This document shows, in pieces, positions 1 through 7,662 of a stretch of 34,540 nucleotides of DNA. The translations under genes and the position numbers were made by a program. Within the stretch, counting starts at the first letter, position 1. Each line of letters opens with the position of its first letter. The notes beneath the pieces were generated by a model. It was not told where the DNA came from. It searched no databases and was given only the letters and a program-made list of their open reading frames with translations. This DNA is from Robertmurraya sp. Lineage in GTDB: Bacteria > Bacillota > Bacilli > Bacillales > Cytobacillaceae. The DNA lies in NCBI GenBank assembly GCA_025451895.1, contig JANWJP010000070.1:1-34540 (forward strand). Direction: 5' to 3'.

Positions 1-358
1 CCAAAAAGGCAAGTTGGATCCCGTAAGAAGGGAAAAAGCGGGGAATGGGACTTAAAATCCTGTTTTGGATCCGGTATAAAGAAAGGCAGCTTCAGTTCGG
101 GATCTAATATTCAATTTTAGGTCCCGTTGTGTAAAGGGAAAAGATAACACGGGATCCAAAAGTGAAAATTGAATCCCGTATTGTGGAGAGAATCTTGTGA
201 AAGGGCTCTAAAAAGTAAAATTGGGTCCGTATGTGTGAGAAACCATGTGAACGGGTTCTAAAAAGTAGAGTTGGTGCCCATGTGAGTGAGAATTTTGAAA
301 ACAGGCTCTAAAAAGTCGGGCTAACTCCCGTTTGAATGAAAAAAACAAAAAAGGACTC
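1..358. repeat. Diverged tandem repeat block, period about 50-52 bp
   Basis: A GGG(A/C/T)TC-like anchor recurs at about 47, 99, 151, 203, 253, 303 and 352, giving steps of 52, 52, 52, 50, 50 and 49 bp. The best conserved part is GGNTCTAAAAAGT followed by an A/G-rich stretch and (G)TCCCGT or GTGCCCAT. Copies differ by roughly a third of positions. The first copy is cut by the window edge, so the array probably continues to the left. The repeats are contiguous with no unique spacers, so this is not a CRISPR array. No credible coding frame crosses the block. Confidence 0.75.
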
Positions 359-727
359 AACATCCTTTGGAGAGAACTCCATTTAATAAAGTGAGCCTTT
401 TTTTGGCCTTCAAAATGGCAACAAACATCACAGACTGGTTCCCGCCCGAAAAAAATACCTGAAAGTTTAATAGATAAACAAAAAGTACTTAATTTTCTTT
501 GTTTAGTCCCGTTTAAAGAAAACAGCATACGATCCCCGTGGTTCCAGCAACGTCATGCGGTGACGGCAGCGCCGGCACCTGTAAAAAATGCATTTTTTGA
601 ATCGGGGGATGCGTTCGGTTACACAAGGATTTTAAGTCTCTTTTAGCTAAATTCCTTGTTTCAGAAGCCAATCAAAAATGAAAGAAGAGTTACAAAATGC
701 CGGGAACAATCATTTTTTTGCGAACTT

Positions 728-736
728 TGTTATAAT
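728..736 (+). promoter_or_regulatory. Extended -10 promoter element
   Basis: TGTTATAAT carries a consensus TATAAT at 731-736 preceded by TGn, the extended -10 pattern of SigA promoters. No good -35 hexamer lies 16-18 bp upstream, which an extended -10 can tolerate. It lies about 40 bp upstream of the cre site and 115 bp upstream of the ATG at 851. Confidence 0.55.
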
Positions 737-776
737 ATATGTAAAGTTATCCTATGAACCTTTTTTGTACATAAAA

Positions 777-790
777 TGAAAGCGCTTACA
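777..790 (+). promoter_or_regulatory. cre site (CcpA operator)
   Basis: TGAAAGCGCTTACA fits the CcpA consensus TGWNANCGNTNWCA at every fixed position. It sits about 40 bp downstream of the -10 element and 60 bp before the start at 851, a layout typical of roadblock-type catabolite repression. The repression itself is inferred. Confidence 0.75.
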
Positions 791-850
791 CCAAGGAGAG
801 GTTAAACATAGATAATTTTGCTTAATTCAAAACGGAGGGAGGAGACAGTC

Positions 851-1213
851 ATGAGTGTTTTTACAAAGAAAAAGAGGAAGGGGTTGTTCCGTTCTAAGAA
901 AGCACCAAAGAAAACACAGAAAGCCGAGTTTGGTATTGTATTGATTACAAAAGATCCGGAAACTGATGCAAAAAGACATGAACACTCTGTGGCAGCAATT
1001 AAAAAGTATCCCGAAGTTGTGAAAACCTACAGTATTAGTGAAAAAGAAGCCCTTGAACTTGCCCCTGATTTAAAAATACCCAAGCTCCCTGCTTACGCTC
1101 TTATCAGGGAAGGTATTTACAGTGCAGAATCTTTTGGCCACCGTCTGGAACATGCTCTCATTTGTTCAAGCAAACCCACAGAAGTCATCCTTTTTCTGGA
1201 ATATATGAAATAA
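851..1213 (+). CDS. Small conserved-looking protein of unknown function
   Basis: This encodes 120 residues. The ATG at 851 is preferred over an in-frame upstream start because GGAGG/GGAG lies 7-10 bases before it. The N-terminus is strongly basic (about 20 Lys/Arg in the first 30 residues, with KKKRK and KKAPKK runs), suggesting nucleic acid, membrane or ribosome contact. The rest reads as alternating beta and alpha segments: FGIVLITK, a helix, VVKTYSI, a helix, then LKIPKLPAYALI. This order, with the final IPxxPAY, resembles a thioredoxin-like fold, but there is no CxxC motif and the only cysteine is near the C-terminus. I do not recognise the family. It is a single-gene unit between a cre-equipped promoter and a strong terminator, so expression probably responds to carbon status. 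Confidence 0.7.
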   Translation: MSVFTKKKRKGLFRSKKAPKKTQKAEFGIVLITKDPETDAKRHEHSVAAIKKYPEVVKTYSISEKEALELAPDLKIPKLPAYALIREGIYSAESFGHRLEHALICSSKPTEVILFLEYMK

Positions 1214-1272
1214 TGCAGCGCAAACGTTTGTGATTCCTTTTTTTGCGGGAATGCCATGTGATGTGGAATAAT

Positions 1273-1310
1273 AAAGGAACCCCGGGAGGCCGGCCTTCCG
1301 GGGTTCCTTT
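1273..1310 (+). terminator. Strong intrinsic terminator
   Basis: AAAGGAACCCCGG pairs with CCGGGGTTCCTTT around a short GC-rich loop. The stem is 13 bp and the 3' arm ends in TTTT. It follows the gene ending at 1213 by 60 bp and is symmetric enough to work in both directions. Confidence 0.85.
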
Positions 1311-2383
1311 TGTCTTCGCATTCGATCTTGCTTTGGCAGGATTAGAAGTTTCTAAGAATCTATTTTCATAAGAGAGGTGTATGGATGAAAAATGATTGTT
1401 CAGCCCGGTTTTCATTAGTTTTATTGGTGCTGATACCGGAAAGTTAAATAAAATTTGCGAACATTCCCCGGTTTGAATGAAGAGTTCAAACCGGAAGCAA
1501 CATCAGTGAGCGATCTGCTGCGATGCTCAAGTTCTTTTAATTTAAGAAGGACGATCATTCAGAAAAAAATCAAACTAGTTATGAGCGAATCAGGCTTTAA
1601 AAACGCAGATTATCGGACAAAGCCGTCTCGCTGCCCCCGGGGCACTAAATTCCAAAGTTTTTAAATGTTCGTTCATAAAAACCAACCAGGAGAAAGGATG
1701 CCGGCAGACTAATCACTTCATAATTACCTGCCTGGAGATGTCATGCGAAAAATACTGAGAGATGTTTTGAGATGCAATTCACTTTCAAATTTGAGTAACA
1801 GCTGTTAATACTTGTGAAATATTTCACATTAATTATCCTCCCTTAAACTGGTTTTTTCAAGATAAGAGGGGAAATTTTCACGCAAACTTCAATTTTTGTT
1901 ATTAATTTGTCCATAAATATAATTTTATGAAATCAACCTAAGCATCCTTATTTGTGCGTGTCAACAATTTTTTTCACTTTGGAAGATGGGGATTTTGTCT
2001 GCAGAAGGTTTATCACTGAAAAATTTTTTGTTCGTTCTTTATATAATAAGCGGCATGATACTACCGTGGGAATAGATAAGCTGGAACAACGAATGGAAAT
2101 TATTCAGAAGCCAAGAGAAATGGTAAAAGAATGATTGTTTTTTAAAGTGAACCGAAAGTGTTTTGTTTAACCTGCCAATAATCGGAGGAAGCGGGTTTAA
2201 GCTTCTTTAATTTAAAATGGCACCACCTTCCAAACAGTAGAAATCATAATGGAAAAGCAATTCAATCAGGAAAAAGATAAAGTGTTTCCCGTGTCACTAA
2301 AAGCAGGTAACACAGGTTTTAATTTGGCCGGGCGCCGATACCGTTATTTTATATGACCAGTGGTGAAAAAATAAAAAAGTACG
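1311..2383. other. Gene-poor kilobase, possibly decayed
   Basis: About 1.07 kb lacks any frame I would call a gene. The two longest open frames (69 and 60 residues, plus strand) have no good ribosome binding site and no recognisable composition. The only distinct signal is the Rex/Fnr-type palindrome at 1812-1829. The stretch may be what remains of a lost redox-regulated gene, but no protein remnant can be identified by eye. Confidence 0.4.
1812..1829. promoter_or_regulatory. Rex- or Fnr-type operator palindrome
   Basis: TTGTGAAATATTTCACAT is a near-perfect dyad. It matches the Firmicute Rex consensus TTGTGAANNNNTTCACAA at all but the last base, and also fits the Bacillus Fnr pattern TGTGA-N6-TCACA. 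No intact gene begins within several hundred bases downstream on either strand, so its target is unclear. Confidence 0.6.
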
Positions 2384-2424
2384 AGTGACAGGCACCTGGG
2401 AAACATATCCAGGTGCCTGTCACT
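2384..2424. terminator. Long perfect hairpin overlapping a stop codon
   Basis: AGTGACAGGCACCTGG (2384-2399) is followed by a 9-nt loop and its exact complement (2409-2424), a 16-bp perfect stem. The TGA of the minus-strand HAD gene (2420-2422) lies inside the right arm. It probably terminates that gene on the minus strand, although what follows there is not a clean U tract. From memory, palindromes of this GTGACAGGCACC type recur across Bacillaceae genomes, so it may be a dispersed element. Confidence 0.6.
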
Positions 2425-2995
2425 TTACCATAGTGATCACTGCGAAGAAGTCTTTATAATTTGAGAGATGGTAGTCCGCCTGGAGGTCGGGGTTTTGGAA
2501 TGCACATGTTTTTATTCCAAGTTCTCTGGCGGGTTTGAGGTCGATTTCCCTGTCTCCGATGACCAGATCCAGATGGTATTTTTCATGGAGGTATTTGTAG
2601 GCATCCGGAGCCGGTTTTTTTCTGAATCCGTCGTCAAGGGTGACAATTTCGGTAAAATATTTTTTTAGTCCGTAGTAATTTAAAATATCATGAGTGGATT
2701 CTCTTGCTTTGTGGGTCATGATTACATTGATGTCAGCAGCTTTTAAGACCTCCTCTACATGGGGAAAGGGAGGTTTTTCTTTTGGGTGAAGATTTTTTTC
2801 TAATGTGTGATAGTTTTCATCAAACACTTTTTTATTAATGCCAAAATGTTCAATGGCTGCTTCAGAGGAGATTTTCATATGTTTCATAATCTCTTCTTCC
2901 GTTACATCCGGGTCGGGGATGAGTTTCTTGACAGCTTTAACAATCGCAGGATATGTGTCAAATAATGTTCCGTCAAAATCCCATAGTATGTTCAA
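2420..2995 (-). CDS. HAD-superfamily phosphatase (phosphoglycolate phosphatase-like)
   Basis: The protein has 191 residues. All four HAD motifs are visible. Motif I is DFDGT near residues 6-10 (nucleophile and acid/base Asp). Motif II is the Thr of VIMTHK near 95. Motif III is the Lys of RKKPAPD. Motif IV is IGDREID. The helical segment between motifs I and II is a type C1 cap, as in phosphoglycolate phosphatase and beta-phosphoglucomutase-like enzymes. The motifs are intact, so it should be an active cytoplasmic small-molecule phosphatase; the substrate cannot be read from sequence. The ATG at 2995 is preceded on the minus strand by an AGGAGGCG ribosome site. It appears monocistronic, with the long hairpin overlapping its stop codon. 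Confidence 0.85.
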   Translation of the reverse strand: MNILWDFDGTLFDTYPAIVKAVKKLIPDPDVTEEEIMKHMKISSEAAIEHFGINKKVFDENYHTLEKNLHPKEKPPFPHVEEVLKAADINVIMTHKARESTHDILNYYGLKKYFTEIVTLDDGFRKKPAPDAYKYLHEKYHLDLVIGDREIDLKPARELGIKTCAFQNPDLQADYHLSNYKDFFAVITMVK

Positions 2996-3372
2996 TCGAA
3001 TCGCCTCCTAAAAATTGTATCGTTAGACCTATATCCACTTTACTACACTCCGGAGTTTTTTGCGAATAGCCGGAACCTTGATAAATTCCTCAATTTTCGC
3101 TTCCCATGAAGAAATCAGCACTGTTCCGTTTTATCACAAGGCATGCCGAAATATTAACTCCCCGTTCTCTGATATTTTTCGGGACTGTTTTGAAAAAAGC
3201 TGAATCGGCCAATGCCGGATTTGGTATGTCCGAGTTTAATTAACAGTCAATACGGTTTTCTTTGTTTGCCGCAATACATGCCATAAATGCCGGAAAGACG
3301 GTGACATATGATGCCGGCTATTTTAATGTTCTTCCCGTTCATTTATACTTAAAGGAGAGGTGAAATGGGGAA
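2996..3372. other. Divergent intergenic region
   Basis: This 377-bp gap separates the minus-strand HAD gene from the plus-strand TetR gene and must hold both promoters. I see no operator, RNA element or further gene that I can support. Confidence 0.4.
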
Positions 3373-3951
3373 ATGGCCAGAGAGCGTAAATTTTCAACAG
3401 ATGAATTATACAGAGCTGCCAAGCAGCTTTTGTTTGAGTATGGTTATGAAGGCTTTACGTTCAGCCTTTTAGCGGAACGTCTCAATGTATCAAGAGGCGC
3501 TATCTATAAATATTTTGAAAATAAAGAGGAATTATTAACTGAATACATGAGTTTTGAAATGGATACATTCCTGCGCGAGTTGAAAAAAGTGAAGGAAAAA
3601 CAGGGGTTTCTTGAACAATTTGATTATATTCTTCAGCTCATTTTTGATAATTCGGATATTCATCAAATTATAACTATGGGAGAGTTCATACCGGAAAATT
3701 TGACAAATAAAGCAAAGGAGAACAGACAAAAATTAGAGCGGCAGCATTTTGAAATGTACAGCCTTCTGCAAAGTGTCATCCGTTTGGGAAAAAACGAGCA
3801 GAAACTGAAAGGGAATCTGCCGGATTCTGTAATTCTCGGGTTTATTTTTATGTCAATTGCCATTCCGAATCACGCCCGCGTTCCAAAAGCTGAATGGATT
3901 GCTTCCATCAAAGAAACCTTAAAATACGGAATGTTTGCAGAAAGTAATTGA
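3373..3951 (+). CDS. TetR/AcrR-family transcriptional regulator
   Basis: The protein has 192 residues, normal for TetR regulators. Residues about 8-55 form the DNA-binding domain: a first helix (DELYRAAKQLLFEYGYEGF), then FSLLAERLNVSRGAIYKYFENKEELL, the classic TetR helix-turn-helix with the AIYKYF recognition helix and the following K-E-L-L. The remaining helical part is the variable ligand-binding and dimerisation domain. ATG at 3373 follows AGGAGAGGTG with a rather long spacing of about 10; a nearer upstream ATG is out of frame. Its stop overlaps the first of two matching palindromes, and the next gene is an MMPL exporter. It is therefore most likely the local repressor of that exporter, releasing DNA when it binds a lipophilic compound. 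Confidence 0.9.
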   Translation: MARERKFSTDELYRAAKQLLFEYGYEGFTFSLLAERLNVSRGAIYKYFENKEELLTEYMSFEMDTFLRELKKVKEKQGFLEQFDYILQLIFDNSDIHQIITMGEFIPENLTNKAKENRQKLERQHFEMYSLLQSVIRLGKNEQKLKGNLPDSVILGFIFMSIAIPNHARVPKAEWIASIKETLKYGMFAESN

Positions 3952-3962
3952 CACTAGTGTCA
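3949..3962. promoter_or_regulatory. Operator 1, probable TetR-family site
   Basis: TGACACTAGTGTCA is a perfect 14-bp palindrome overlapping the tetR stop codon and followed by CTTTGAAA. It shares its arms and right flank with the second site 62 bp downstream. The pair defines a consensus AAAGTGACA-N4-TGTCACTTT, of which this copy keeps 16 of 18 arm bases. Confidence 0.7.
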
Positions 3963-4006
3963 CTTTGAAAGATAATAGGAATATCATTTGCTAATTTTAC
4001 TTTACT

Positions 4007-4028
4007 AAAGTGACAGTGGTGTCACTTT
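4007..4028. promoter_or_regulatory. Operator 2, probable TetR-family site
   Basis: AAAGTGACA and TGTCACTTT form perfect 9-bp arms around GTGG, followed by GAAA as at the first site. The two sites bracket the likely promoter of the exporter gene, as expected for repression by a TetR-type protein. Binding by the adjacent regulator is inferred from position only. Confidence 0.7.
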
Positions 4029-4227
4029 GAAACAATTCTGTATCTCAGAACAGGGAAGGATGAACTGCCGAAAAATTCTTGCAGACAAAAAGTTGCTGTT
4101 TATTTAATTTTTTATTTAGGCTCCATCTTGCAATGAAGGATGGATATTTTTCTGCAAAAAGGAAAAAAGTCATTTCCAGATGGAAGCGGGAAAAGATTTT
4201 TGGAACAAGGAGGATCAGGAGAAACAT

Positions 4228-6336
4228 ATGAAAAAACTTTTGCAAGCGATTACGGACCGGGTAACAACAAAAAAAGGGATGTGGATTACTTTAGCCCTGT
4301 GGTTGGTTGTCACTGTTGCGTTATCTGTTTTTGCACCGATGGCTCATGATTATAAAGTATCAAGCATTCAGAGCCTGCCTGAAGATGCCCAATCAGTCAT
4401 TGCCCAAAAAAAGATAGATCAATATTTTAAAGATCAGGAAGGGATTCCGGCCATACTGGTTTTTCAAGCGAAATCAGGAGAAATCGAACTGAATGAGTTA
4501 ATTGAAGCTGTTGAAAAAATTGAAGCCGAAAAAGTGAAGGGCGTCAGGCAGATCGTTCCGGTGGGAAAAATGCCGCCGCAAGCTGCCGCAACCTTTTTTT
4601 CGGAAGACAGGACAACTGCGATAATTCCGCTTATTTATGAAGCATCCATGGAAAGCAAGGATTTGCAGAATTCAAATGAGGAAATTGAAAAAATTGTTGA
4701 GGGAACAGATTTAAATTTATATATTACAGGACCGGCAGGGATCGCAGCCGATGCCCTCGAAATGTTCTCAAGGGCAGACTTGGTTCTGATTATGGCGACA
4801 GTGGGAATTATTCTTATTTTATTGATGGTTATTTACCGATCGCCATTACTTGCATTAATACCATTATTGGCAGCAAGTTTTGTGTATATGGCTGCCAGTC
4901 AAATTCTTGGAATCATGGCTAAAAACGGACTGGAAATCAGCAATGAAACTTTATCGATTATGTCTATTCTGCTTTTTGCGACCGTGATCGATTACTCATT
5001 ATTTGTCTTTTCGAGATACCGCGAAGAATTGAAGACATATGAGGATAAATATACTGCCATGAAGATGGCGATGAGGGGAGCGGGGATGCCTGTCTTTTTC
5101 TCAGGAGGAACCGTGCTTGCGGCCATGCTTGTTCTCTTTTTTGCTGAGTTCGGGGAATACCGCAACTTTGCACCGACATTCGGGACAACAATGGCCCTTG
5201 TTATGATGGCATCCATTACCCTTGTTCCGGCTTTATTCACTCTGTTTGGAAGAAGGTCGTTCTGGCCTAAAATTCCACGGGTCGGAGAAGAAAGGGTTAA
5301 AAGCAATTCATTTTGGAGTAAGGTGGGACGGTTTGTTTCCACTAAGCCGGTCGTATCGATTCTTTTAGTAGGTTCATTCTTGTTGGCATCGGCCACCAAT
5401 ATGGTGAACCTGACTTATGAGTTCGACACGATGAAATCATTTCCGGAGGATTTAAAATCACGGATTGGCTACGAGATTTTGGAGGAAAAATTTGAAAAAG
5501 GCGATCTGGCTCCTGTAACTGTCCTTTTTGAGGGGAATCAGCCGTTAACAACTGAGGAAAGGGAGCGTTTAAGGGACGGGCTTGCCAATCAGGATTTGGT
5601 GGCAAAGGTGAATTTAAGCGGAACTGCTGAGGACGGAAAAGTGCTTAAGTTTACGCTTATTCTTGATGAAAAACCATATGCCATCGAAGCAATTGATGCT
5701 GTTGAAAAGATGATCAATGAGGCGGAACAAATTGTTCGTGACAGCGGCGCAGAAGGTTCGCTTTATTTTGCCGGAGAAACAGCGATACAAGTGGATGATC
5801 GTCACATTAATAACCGTGATATTATTGTCATAGTCTTATTGGAGACACTTTTAATTTTTATTTTGCTCGTTATTTTGACAAAATCGATGAAAATGCCTGT
5901 TTATATGATGGGAACAATCCTGATTTCATTTTTGGCTGCTTTGGGACTGGGAATGTTCCTTGCAAAGGTATTGTTTGGAATTGATACAATCAGTGACAGG
6001 GTTCCGCTCTATGCGTTTGTATTCTTGGTAGCCCTGGGAATTGACTACAATATTATGCTTGTATCAAGATTCTTGGAGGAGCGGGAAAAAAATCCTCTCA
6101 AAAAAGCGGTGGAAATTGCCGTGGCCAGTACGGGTGGTGTGATTTCTTCTGCGGGAATCATTTTAGCAGCCACCTTTGCCGTGTTAATGACCCAGCCGGT
6201 TCAACTGTTGTTTGTATTCGGGTTCATTGTGGCAGTAGGCATTCTGCTGGATACGTTCCTTGTGAGGGGAGTATTGCTTCCGGGATTGATTGTCTTGTTG
6301 GAAAAGAACAAAGTAAAAACCCAAACAGAGGGTTGA
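4228..6336 (+). CDS. MMPL/RND-family membrane transporter
   Basis: The protein has 702 residues from the ATG at 4228, chosen because AGGAG lies 6 bases before it; an upstream in-frame ATG at 4180 has no such site. The layout is that of MMPL proteins: one N-terminal membrane helix, an outer loop of about 140 residues, five helices, then a repeat of the same plan in the second half. Each half has the family's GxxxDY-like signature in a helix: ATVIDYSLFVFSRYREE in the first and ALGIDYNIMLVSRFLEE in the second. The Asp-Tyr pairs are the proton-relay residues, so both halves look functional. The role is proton-driven export of lipids or hydrophobic toxins, similar to Bacillus YdgH/YdfJ. It is probably controlled by the upstream TetR gene through the two palindromes in the intervening leader. 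Confidence 0.9.
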   Translation: MKKLLQAITDRVTTKKGMWITLALWLVVTVALSVFAPMAHDYKVSSIQSLPEDAQSVIAQKKIDQYFKDQEGIPAILVFQAKSGEIELNELIEAVEKIEAEKVKGVRQIVPVGKMPPQAAATFFSEDRTTAIIPLIYEASMESKDLQNSNEEIEKIVEGTDLNLYITGPAGIAADALEMFSRADLVLIMATVGIILILLMVIYRSPLLALIPLLAASFVYMAASQILGIMAKNGLEISNETLSIMSILLFATVIDYSLFVFSRYREELKTYEDKYTAMKMAMRGAGMPVFFSGGTVLAAMLVLFFAEFGEYRNFAPTFGTTMALVMMASITLVPALFTLFGRRSFWPKIPRVGEERVKSNSFWSKVGRFVSTKPVVSILLVGSFLLASATNMVNLTYEFDTMKSFPEDLKSRIGYEILEEKFEKGDLAPVTVLFEGNQPLTTEERERLRDGLANQDLVAKVNLSGTAEDGKVLKFTLILDEKPYAIEAIDAVEKMINEAEQIVRDSGAEGSLYFAGETAIQVDDRHINNRDIIVIVLLETLLIFILLVILTKSMKMPVYMMGTILISFLAALGLGMFLAKVLFGIDTISDRVPLYAFVFLVALGIDYNIMLVSRFLEEREKNPLKKAVEIAVASTGGVISSAGIILAATFAVLMTQPVQLLFVFGFIVAVGILLDTFLVRGVLLPGLIVLLEKNKVKTQTEG

Positions 6337-6349
6337 TTTTAAAAATCGC

Positions 6350-6384
6350 AGGGGAGCGGTGCTTTGGCATCGCTCCCCTTTTCT
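6350..6384 (+). terminator. Intrinsic terminator of the MMPL gene
   Basis: AGGGGAGCG and CGCTCCCCTTTT form a GC-rich stem around a loop containing GGTGCTTTGGCAT. It begins 14 bases after the stop codon. Confidence 0.85.
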
Positions 6385-6442
6385 CGTTTTTGAGATAAAG
6401 ATTATGGTAAAATAAAGAAAAAGAAATAAAAGGAAGATCGAT

Positions 6443-7360
6443 ATGGAAATAAAAACAGTATCAATCATTGGTTTGGGAGCACTGGGAATATTGTTCGGCC
6501 ATCATTTATCAAAAAGAATGGCAAAAGAAGACTTGCGTATCGTTGCTGATAAAGAAAGAATTGAGCGATACAAACGGGAAGGGGTTTACAGCAACGGCGA
6601 GCGCTGTGATTTTTACTATGTGACTCCGGAAGAGCCAGTCAGTCCGGCTGATTTAGTTATTTTTACTGTTAAGTTTCAGGGGTTGCCGGATGCGATTGAT
6701 GCAATAAAAAATCAAGTGGGTGAAAATACGATTATTTTATCAGCCTTAAATGGAATTTCCAGTGAGGACATGATTGCTGAAGCCTACGGAGAGGAGAAAT
6801 TGCTATACTGCGTTGCCCAGGGAATGGATGCCGTAAAGTCGGGAAACAGGCTGACCTATGATCATATGGGAATGCTCGTTTTTGGCGAAAAGAAGCCAAA
6901 TGTTATTACCGATAAGGTTAAAAGGGTGGCAGAATTTTTCCGGAGAACGGATTTTCCTTATGAAGTAGATTTGCAAATGTATAAAAGATTATGGGGCAAA
7001 TTTATGCTGAATGTGGGAGTGAATCAAACAGTAGCAGTCTATAAAAGCAATTATGGGGAGATTCAAAAAGAGGGCCCGGCCAGAGACATGATGATTGCCG
7101 CCATGAGAGAGGTAATTGCCCTGTCCGAAAAAGAGGGGGTTCATCTGACGGAGGAAGATCTTGAATACTGGTTGTCCGTATTGGCTACGCTTAGTCCGGA
7201 GGGAAAACCGTCGATGGCACAAGATGTTGATGCAAAGCGGTACAGTGAGGTTGAACTGTTTTCCGGCACGGTCATTAAACTGGGGCAAAAACATCAAGTA
7301 CCCACACCGGTCAATGAGGAGCTGTATAAACGAATAAAAGAGATTGAACGTAAATATTAG
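6443..7360 (+). CDS. panE: 2-dehydropantoate 2-reductase family protein (PanE/ApbA)
   Basis: The protein has 305 residues, the usual family size. The N-terminus has the Rossmann nucleotide-binding motif IIGLGALGILFG (residues 8-19). VIFTVKFQ near 70-77 supplies the conserved lysine position, and ALNGISSED near 95-103 carries the conserved Asn. The C-terminal helical domain has KFMLNVGVNQTVAV, the KxxxNxxxN signature of ketopantoate reductases, followed by SMAQDVDAKRYSEVE, the conserved substrate-binding segment with its late Glu. The reaction would be NADPH-dependent reduction of 2-dehydropantoate to pantoate in coenzyme A synthesis. Bacillus genomes often carry several paralogues of this family, so this copy may act on another 2-keto acid. 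It begins after a GGAAG site and stands alone between terminators. Confidence 0.85.
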   Translation: MEIKTVSIIGLGALGILFGHHLSKRMAKEDLRIVADKERIERYKREGVYSNGERCDFYYVTPEEPVSPADLVIFTVKFQGLPDAIDAIKNQVGENTIILSALNGISSEDMIAEAYGEEKLLYCVAQGMDAVKSGNRLTYDHMGMLVFGEKKPNVITDKVKRVAEFFRRTDFPYEVDLQMYKRLWGKFMLNVGVNQTVAVYKSNYGEIQKEGPARDMMIAAMREVIALSEKEGVHLTEEDLEYWLSVLATLSPEGKPSMAQDVDAKRYSEVELFSGTVIKLGQKHQVPTPVNEELYKRIKEIERKY

Positions 7361-7396
7361 TCTTTATCTTTATTATTGTCATACCTTGAAGAAAAG

Positions 7397-7427
7397 AAAA
7401 AGAGGAAGGATGGTTTTCTTCTTTTTT
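7397..7427 (+). terminator. Probable terminator of panE
   Basis: AAAAAGAGGAA pairs with TTCTTCTTTTTT, including a G-U pair, around GGATGGTT. It is A/U-rich and therefore weaker than the others in this window. Confidence 0.45.
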
Positions 7428-7565
7428 GTAGATTTGGTCTTGCAGAGATTTTAAAGCGGGACTGTTTCCGCCGCTTTTGCCGCTCTTTCACCTGACAACG
7501 CGTGGAAATGAAGGGGCGGCCGGGAAAGCCACCTCATCGGTTTCGGCGGGCATATGAATGGCGGT

Positions 7566-7627
7566 AAAAAAGTTGCTGCAAGTATTTTCATGATTCGCGA
7601 AGCTCATACTTGCCGGCAACTTTTTTT
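7566..7627 (-). terminator. Large bidirectional terminator after eutP
   Basis: AAAAAAGTTGC-TG-CAAGTA pairs with TACTTGC-CG-GCAACTTTTTTT across a loop of about 20 nt. A/U runs lie on both sides, so it can stop transcription from both panE and eutS-eutP. It begins 36 bp beyond the eutP stop. Confidence 0.8.
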
Positions 7628-7662
7628 GTCTCCTAATGATTTTTTAGCAATGTTCAGGTCGT

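Larger units (their letters stand above)
359..850. other. Intergenic stretch before the first gene
   Basis: No convincing gene is visible. It holds a perfect 16-bp palindrome, AAAAAATGCATTTTTT, at 583-598, enclosed by a looser inverted pair (GATCCCCG near 531, CGGGGGAT near 603). It also contains the promoter and cre site of the gene that starts at 851. The palindrome has no T tract beyond its own arm and I see no gene just upstream, so I do not call it a terminator. Confidence 0.5.
7361..7662. other. Convergent intergenic region with two terminators
   Basis: This 302-bp gap lies between panE (plus) and eutP (minus). It contains a weak AAAAAGAGGAA/TTCTTCTTTTTT hairpin near 7397-7427 and a strong bidirectional hairpin at 7566-7627. 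The GC-rich stretch between them (7455-7560) contains no recognised feature. Confidence 0.5.

Noticed and set aside
208-528. 106-residue minus-strand open frame in the left repeat block
   Set aside because: It crosses the tandem repeats, has no ribosome site and a composition set by the repeats, so it is chance.
1455-1664. 69-residue plus-strand open frame
   Set aside because: It has no ribosome binding site, no recognisable domain and no neighbouring promoter or terminator.
1952-2134. 60-residue plus-strand open frame downstream of the Rex/Fnr palindrome
   Set aside because: It is the only frame that could be the target of the palindrome, but it has no ATG with a ribosome site and no family resemblance.
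4992-5399. 135-residue antisense frame inside the MMPL gene
   Set aside because: It is the shadow of a long hydrophobic coding sequence; the sense protein has full family motifs.
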